Source: Nanobdellota archaeon (lineage in GTDB: Archaea; Nanobdellota; Nanobdellia; Woesearchaeales; B3-WOES). Taken from it: a stretch of 6,913 bases of DNA. This document shows positions 4,951 to 6,913 of this stretch, piece by piece. Both the position numbers and the translations under genes were made by a program. The notes under the pieces were generated by a model, which saw only the letters and a list, made by a program, of their open reading frames with translations, searched no databases and was not told where the DNA came from. Within the stretch, counting starts at the first letter, position 1. Each line of letters opens with the position of its first letter. The stretch is taken from positions 1 through 6,913 of the forward strand of contig JAGLZG010000197.1 in the NCBI GenBank assembly GCA_023131705.1, in the 5' to 3' direction.

Positions 4951-5655
4951 TTATTTCTTAGCTATGTTCCACATAAGCTTAAAATAGTTTCTATATGAGT
5001 CTGCTATTTCCCTGTTTTTTATGAGTATTGCAAAAGGCTCCTGTGTCCAGAGTATTATTGCAACCTTATCTGAATATATGTTTGTTGCTGAATGGCTTCT
5101 AAATTCTTCCGGCAGGTATCTTATTTCTGCTAAAGGTATTTTCTTTTTTATTTTTTCATTAAAAATTGCTTTTATCCTTATCTTGTTTTTAACTCTTAGA
5201 TTATCATATTTTGGGAAATAGTATTTCACTATCCTGTCTGCGTTTGAGGATGCCCCAAACACTAATATTTCTTTTTTTTCATTTATCTGGTCATCAAAAA
5301 TAGATTTTAAAGCTTGTTTTCCACGCCAAAATGTTGTTTCCTGTTTTTCTTTTGAAAATTTATATTTTAGTTTGAGTTCTGGAATCAGTGACTTTATGTT
5401 TTCCTGTTTCTCTTTTAGTATATCTAATAATCTTTCTGGTTTTACAGCCTCAAAATATTTCCTGTTATTGGTCTTGATATAAGATATGAGCCCTTTTTCA
5501 ATCAGCCTTTCTATTGCATCATAAACGCTTCTCCTGTGTATTCCTGATTTTTTTGTTATTTCCCCTGCCAGTGATGATCCAAGTTCCAGCAGAGACAGAT
5601 ATATTTTTGCTTCTGTTTTTGTCAGGCCAGCTTGTTCAAGTATATTTTCATCCAT
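4951..5655 (-). CDS. TrmB-family transcriptional regulator
   Basis: The product is a 234-aa DNA-binding regulator. Residues 4-75 form a TrmB-type winged helix. LTKTEAKIYLSLLELG (11-26) begins the domain, and the recognition helix lies around SGIHRRSVYDAIERLIEKGLI (38-58, quoted with one gap at most). The wing includes NNRKYFEAVKPERLL (63-77). A short helical linker (78-98) that usually dimerises leads to an alpha/beta effector domain (107-234). This domain has ILVFGASSNAD (130-140), IRIKAIF (159-165) and a C-terminal YFKLMWNIA, matching the PLD-like domain of non-sugar TrmB proteins. The ligand cannot be read from sequence. The gene is divergent from the 5815 gene, with an 18-bp dyad between them, so autoregulation and control of that neighbour are plausible inferences. 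Its stop codon is one base from tRNA-Gly. Confidence 0.88.
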   Translation of the reverse strand: MDENILEQAGLTKTEAKIYLSLLELGSSLAGEITKKSGIHRRSVYDAIERLIEKGLISYIKTNNRKYFEAVKPERLLDILKEKQENIKSLIPELKLKYKFSKEKQETTFWRGKQALKSIFDDQINEKKEILVFGASSNADRIVKYYFPKYDNLRVKNKIRIKAIFNEKIKKKIPLAEIRYLPEEFRSHSATNIYSDKVAIILWTQEPFAILIKNREIADSYRNYFKLMWNIAKK

Positions 5656-5678
5656 GATTTAGAGATACACAAAGGTAA

Positions 5679-5686
5679 TATATAAA
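5679..5686 (-). promoter_or_regulatory. TATA box for the TrmB-like gene
   Basis: The TATATA stretch is centred about 27 nt upstream of the minus-strand ATG at 5655, again suggesting a leaderless transcript. Confidence 0.55.
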
Positions 5687-5691
5687 TTTTA

Positions 5692-5709
5692 TGGTGATTT
5701 ATTTCACCA
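5692..5709. promoter_or_regulatory. Inverted-repeat operator candidate
   Basis: TGGTGA-(6 nt)-TCACCA is a perfect 6-bp dyad with an AT-rich centre. It lies immediately upstream of the TATA box of the TrmB-like gene, where it would overlap or abut the TFB site, and upstream of the divergent promoter of the 5815 gene. A two-fold symmetric site in this place suits a dimeric winged-helix regulator, probably the adjacent TrmB-like protein. Confidence 0.45.
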
Positions 5710-5715
5710 CAATAG

Positions 5716-5748
5716 TTTTTATGCTAAATCTAATACATTATTTTTATA
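5716..5748 (+). promoter_or_regulatory. Two candidate TATA boxes for the 5815 gene
   Basis: TTTTTATG (5716-5723) predicts a start near 5745. TTTTTATA (5741-5748), the better match, predicts one near 5770. Which is used decides whether the leader contains the full switch-like structure (5753-5804) or only the hairpin over the Shine-Dalgarno. Confidence 0.4.
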
Positions 5749-5752
5749 AGTT

Positions 5753-5806
5753 TTTGGAGGCAACAGCAAAACAGGTTTTGCATGGTCTCCAAACAAGTTT
5801 GGAGGT
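5753..5806 (+). promoter_or_regulatory. Switch-like mRNA leader that can hide the Shine-Dalgarno
   Basis: Fold 1: TTTGGAGGC (5753-5761) pairs with 5785-5793 (nine pairs, one G-U), enclosing a second perfect stem, GCAAAAC/GTTTTGC (5766-5772 with 5775-5781). Fold 2: CTCCAAAC (5787-5794) pairs perfectly with GTTTGGAG (5797-5804), covering most of the Shine-Dalgarno GGAGGT (5801-5806), which sits eight bases before the ATG. The two folds compete for 5787-5793, because TTTGGAGG occurs twice (5753-5760 and 5798-5805). This is the layout of a translation on/off switch. It matches no riboswitch class that I know. Confidence 0.55.
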
Positions 5807-5814
5807 AGATAAAA

Positions 5815-6315
5815 ATGAGAAATAGATTAACAATTGCAACTGAAAATTTGGTTGCTTATAGAAGGGTAATTGCACCTTTGTCCAGCTTATATAAAAAAGC
5901 TGACCGAAGGATGGAGCCAATAGTGGAGGATGTTTATGGAAGATTAGCTGCCGGAGAAAAGCTATCAGAAGGCGCAAGGGTAATTGCTGATATAGAGACA
6001 AAGAGAAAAGAGGCAAGAGCAAGGACTATGAGGGGAGCAATAGATGAATTTAAAGAGAAGCACCCAAGGTATGGCGGGATATTAGAAGGATTAATCGAAG
6101 AGAAAAGAAAAAAGGAAAACATATACCTGGTTTATGGCAGAGTCGGAGAAGCAGATTTACCTGTAAGCGCTTATGTTAAGGTTTTAAGAGAACTTGATAC
6201 TAATTTAGGCATAAGTGATGCAACAAAATTATACAAAAGTTTAAGTGACATAGCTGACAGATTAGAAATAAAGAGAAAAGAAGGTTTAGAAAGGGTGTTA
6301 ATCAAAAGCAAATAA
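5815..6315 (+). CDS. Basic helical hypothetical protein
   Basis: I do not recognise this 166-aa protein. It has no signal peptide, membrane helix, cysteine, tryptophan or glutamine, and only one histidine. It is strongly charged and mostly helical, with Arg/Lys-rich helices at 12-34, 52-82 and 88-103. A short strand-like IYLVYGRVG (103-111) leads to a helical C-terminal part (117-166). The basic helices would suit binding to nucleic acid or a partner protein, but no motif proves it. The start is firm: GGAGGT lies eight bases upstream, unlike the leaderless neighbours. It is divergent from the TrmB-like gene and convergent with the PRC-barrel gene. Its leader can hide the ribosome-binding site, so expression is probably controlled after transcription. 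Confidence 0.82.
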   Translation: MRNRLTIATENLVAYRRVIAPLSSLYKKADRRMEPIVEDVYGRLAAGEKLSEGARVIADIETKRKEARARTMRGAIDEFKEKHPRYGGILEGLIEEKRKKENIYLVYGRVGEADLPVSAYVKVLRELDTNLGISDATKLYKSLSDIADRLEIKRKEGLERVLIKSK

Positions 6316-6352
6316 AAATTTATTTTTATTCTTCTTTTTCTTCTTCTTCAGG
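6309..6352. terminator. Convergent T-rich terminators
   Basis: Only ten bases separate the two convergent stop codons. The plus-strand transcript runs into TTTATTTTTATTCTTC and further T-rich sequence, which is the complement of the codons for the acidic tail of the PRC-barrel protein. The minus-strand transcript runs into AT-rich sequence with a T5 run just past its stop. Confidence 0.4.
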
Positions 6353-6604
6353 AGTATAGCTTGGAACAGCTGCTTTGCTTATGATTATAATATCCCCTAT
6401 ACTCTTAACAAGCTGATGAGGGACAATAACCCCTTTAGCAGAGCCAAGAACTTTGCTCAAAAATGAGTTTTTTGTTGACCTTACACGCCATCCAAAAACT
6501 TTTGTCTGGGTAAGAATTGCCTCTTCAATATCACCAAAATATTCGCCGTCATCTGTAAAAACCCTCATATCATAACTTTCTGTTATTTTCTTCATTTTTA
6601 ACAT
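6326..6604 (-). CDS. PRC-barrel domain protein
   Basis: The 92-aa protein is essentially one PRC barrel. Typical features are MRVFTDDGEYFGDIEEAI (13-30) with the strand-turn G-x-x-x-G-D-I-E, and the central strand GWRVRS (38-43). GVIVPHQLVKSIGDIIII (58-75) is the classic final strands of the fold. An acidic tail follows (86-92). Small archaeal PRC-barrel proteins act as protein-interaction modules, and some (CdpB type) work in FtsZ-based cell division with SepF. Whether this one does cannot be told from sequence. The ATG at 6604 is preceded by AGGTGG (6616-6611) with a six-base gap, supporting it over the second ATG at 6595. Both of its glutamines are CAG, like the backbone genes. Confidence 0.87.
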   Translation of the reverse strand: MLKMKKITESYDMRVFTDDGEYFGDIEEAILTQTKVFGWRVRSTKNSFLSKVLGSAKGVIVPHQLVKSIGDIIIISKAAVPSYTPEEEEKEE

Positions 6605-6746
6605 TATGAACCACCTTTTTTAATTTTATAGTAACAATAGATGGTATAAGAATGTATTAATATTTAAAGTTTTTGCTTGGTTGGAAGAAATTGGGCAAAA
6701 AGGGTGAATAGAAAGTTTTTTAAAACTGGTTTGATTGGATCATAGC
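6605..6746. promoter_or_regulatory. Divergent promoter region, PRC-barrel and TraB genes
   Basis: Toward the minus strand, TTTAAATATT (about 6659-6668) is the likely TATA box, giving a leader of about 30 nt that includes the AGGTGG site. Toward the plus strand, the palindromic GTTTTTTAAAAC (6715-6726) is centred 26 nt before ATG 6747, so that transcript is probably leaderless. Nothing else is recognised here. Confidence 0.45.
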
Positions 6747-6913
6747 ATGAAGTATAAAAACCTTACAATAATAGGAACAAGCCATATAGCCTATCAAAGC
6801 GTTAAAGATATAGAAGAAGCTATACTAAAATCAAAACCAGATATAATTGCTATTGAACTGGATAAAAAAAGATTATATGGATTATTGTATAAAGGCAAAA
6901 AAAAGGCTATTAG
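6747..6913 (+). CDS. TraB-family protein, N-terminal part (runs off the window)
   Basis: The first 55 codons are present, and the gene continues past the window end without a stop. GTSHI at 10-14, followed by KPDIIAIELDKKRLYGLL (30-47), is the signature start of TraB/PrgY/GumN-type proteins (TIKI-like fold). The conserved GTSH and the Glu of IELD (E37) are proposed catalytic or metal-site residues in that group. Archaeal members are often fused to C-terminal membrane helices, which would lie outside this window. The biochemical role in archaea is not settled. The start is supported by a TATA box 26 nt upstream. Confidence 0.82.
   Translation, partial: MKYKNLTIIGTSHIAYQSVKDIEEAILKSKPDIIAIELDKKRLYGLLYKGKKKAI

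Noticed and set aside
5021..5221. Plus-strand ORF inside the TrmB-like gene
   Set aside because: It is a shadow of the TrmB-like coding sequence on the other strand, hydrophobic only because of codon composition.
5744..6022. Minus-strand ORF over the switch-like leader
   Set aside because: It overlaps the well-supported 5815 gene and its leader. The product has no domain-like pattern and there is no ribosome-binding site or promoter.
1..6913. CRISPR array, insertion sequence or replication origin
   Set aside because: No regularly spaced repeats, transposase motifs, terminal repeats or origin-box clusters were found on either strand.

Overview
This window looks like a piece of an AT-rich archaeal chromosome, most likely from a small-genome (DPANN, Woesearchaeota/Pacearchaeota-like) lineage. 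The archaeal assignment rests on an archaeal-type RNase J, a PCNA sliding clamp, a TrmB-family regulator, a PRC-barrel protein, a TraB-family protein, tRNA genes interrupted by bulge-helix-bulge introns with no encoded CCA, and TATA boxes about 26-29 nt upstream of start codons. The finer lineage is an inference from gene style only.

Layout. Positions 30-168 hold a tRNA-Leu(CAA) with a 55-nt anticodon-loop intron. Positions 213-2346 hold RNase J and PCNA, an RNA-decay/replication pair. Two unrecognised genes follow (2412-3462), a small alpha/beta protein and a single-pass membrane coiled-coil protein. Positions 3585-4669 look like an accessory insert: a Cys-repeat lipoprotein overlapping a His-rich unknown ORF. 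All eleven glutamines here are CAA, whereas the flanking genes mostly use CAG. Positions 4670-4795 hold no recognisable gene. On the minus strand a TrmB-like regulator (5655-4951) is followed after one base by tRNA-Gly(CCC) (4949-4796), which appears to carry two introns, one in the anticodon loop and one in the T-loop. A divergent intergenic region (5656-5814) holds an 18-bp dyad and a leader with two mutually exclusive hairpins, one of which hides the Shine-Dalgarno of a basic helical unknown protein (5815-6315). That gene converges on a PRC-barrel gene (6604-6326). The window ends inside a TraB-family gene (6747 onward).

Gene expression. Most plus-strand genes and the TrmB gene appear leaderless: the TATA box sits 26-29 nt from the ATG and there is no Shine-Dalgarno. 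PCNA, the 5815 gene and the PRC-barrel gene instead have short leaders with purine-rich ribosome-binding sites. The 5815 leader is the most unusual regulatory structure. The doubly interrupted tRNA-Gly is the most unusual RNA gene. All three introns fit bulge-helix-bulge geometry when folded by hand, two with one C-A mismatch, which suggests a broad-specificity tRNA splicing endonuclease in this organism.
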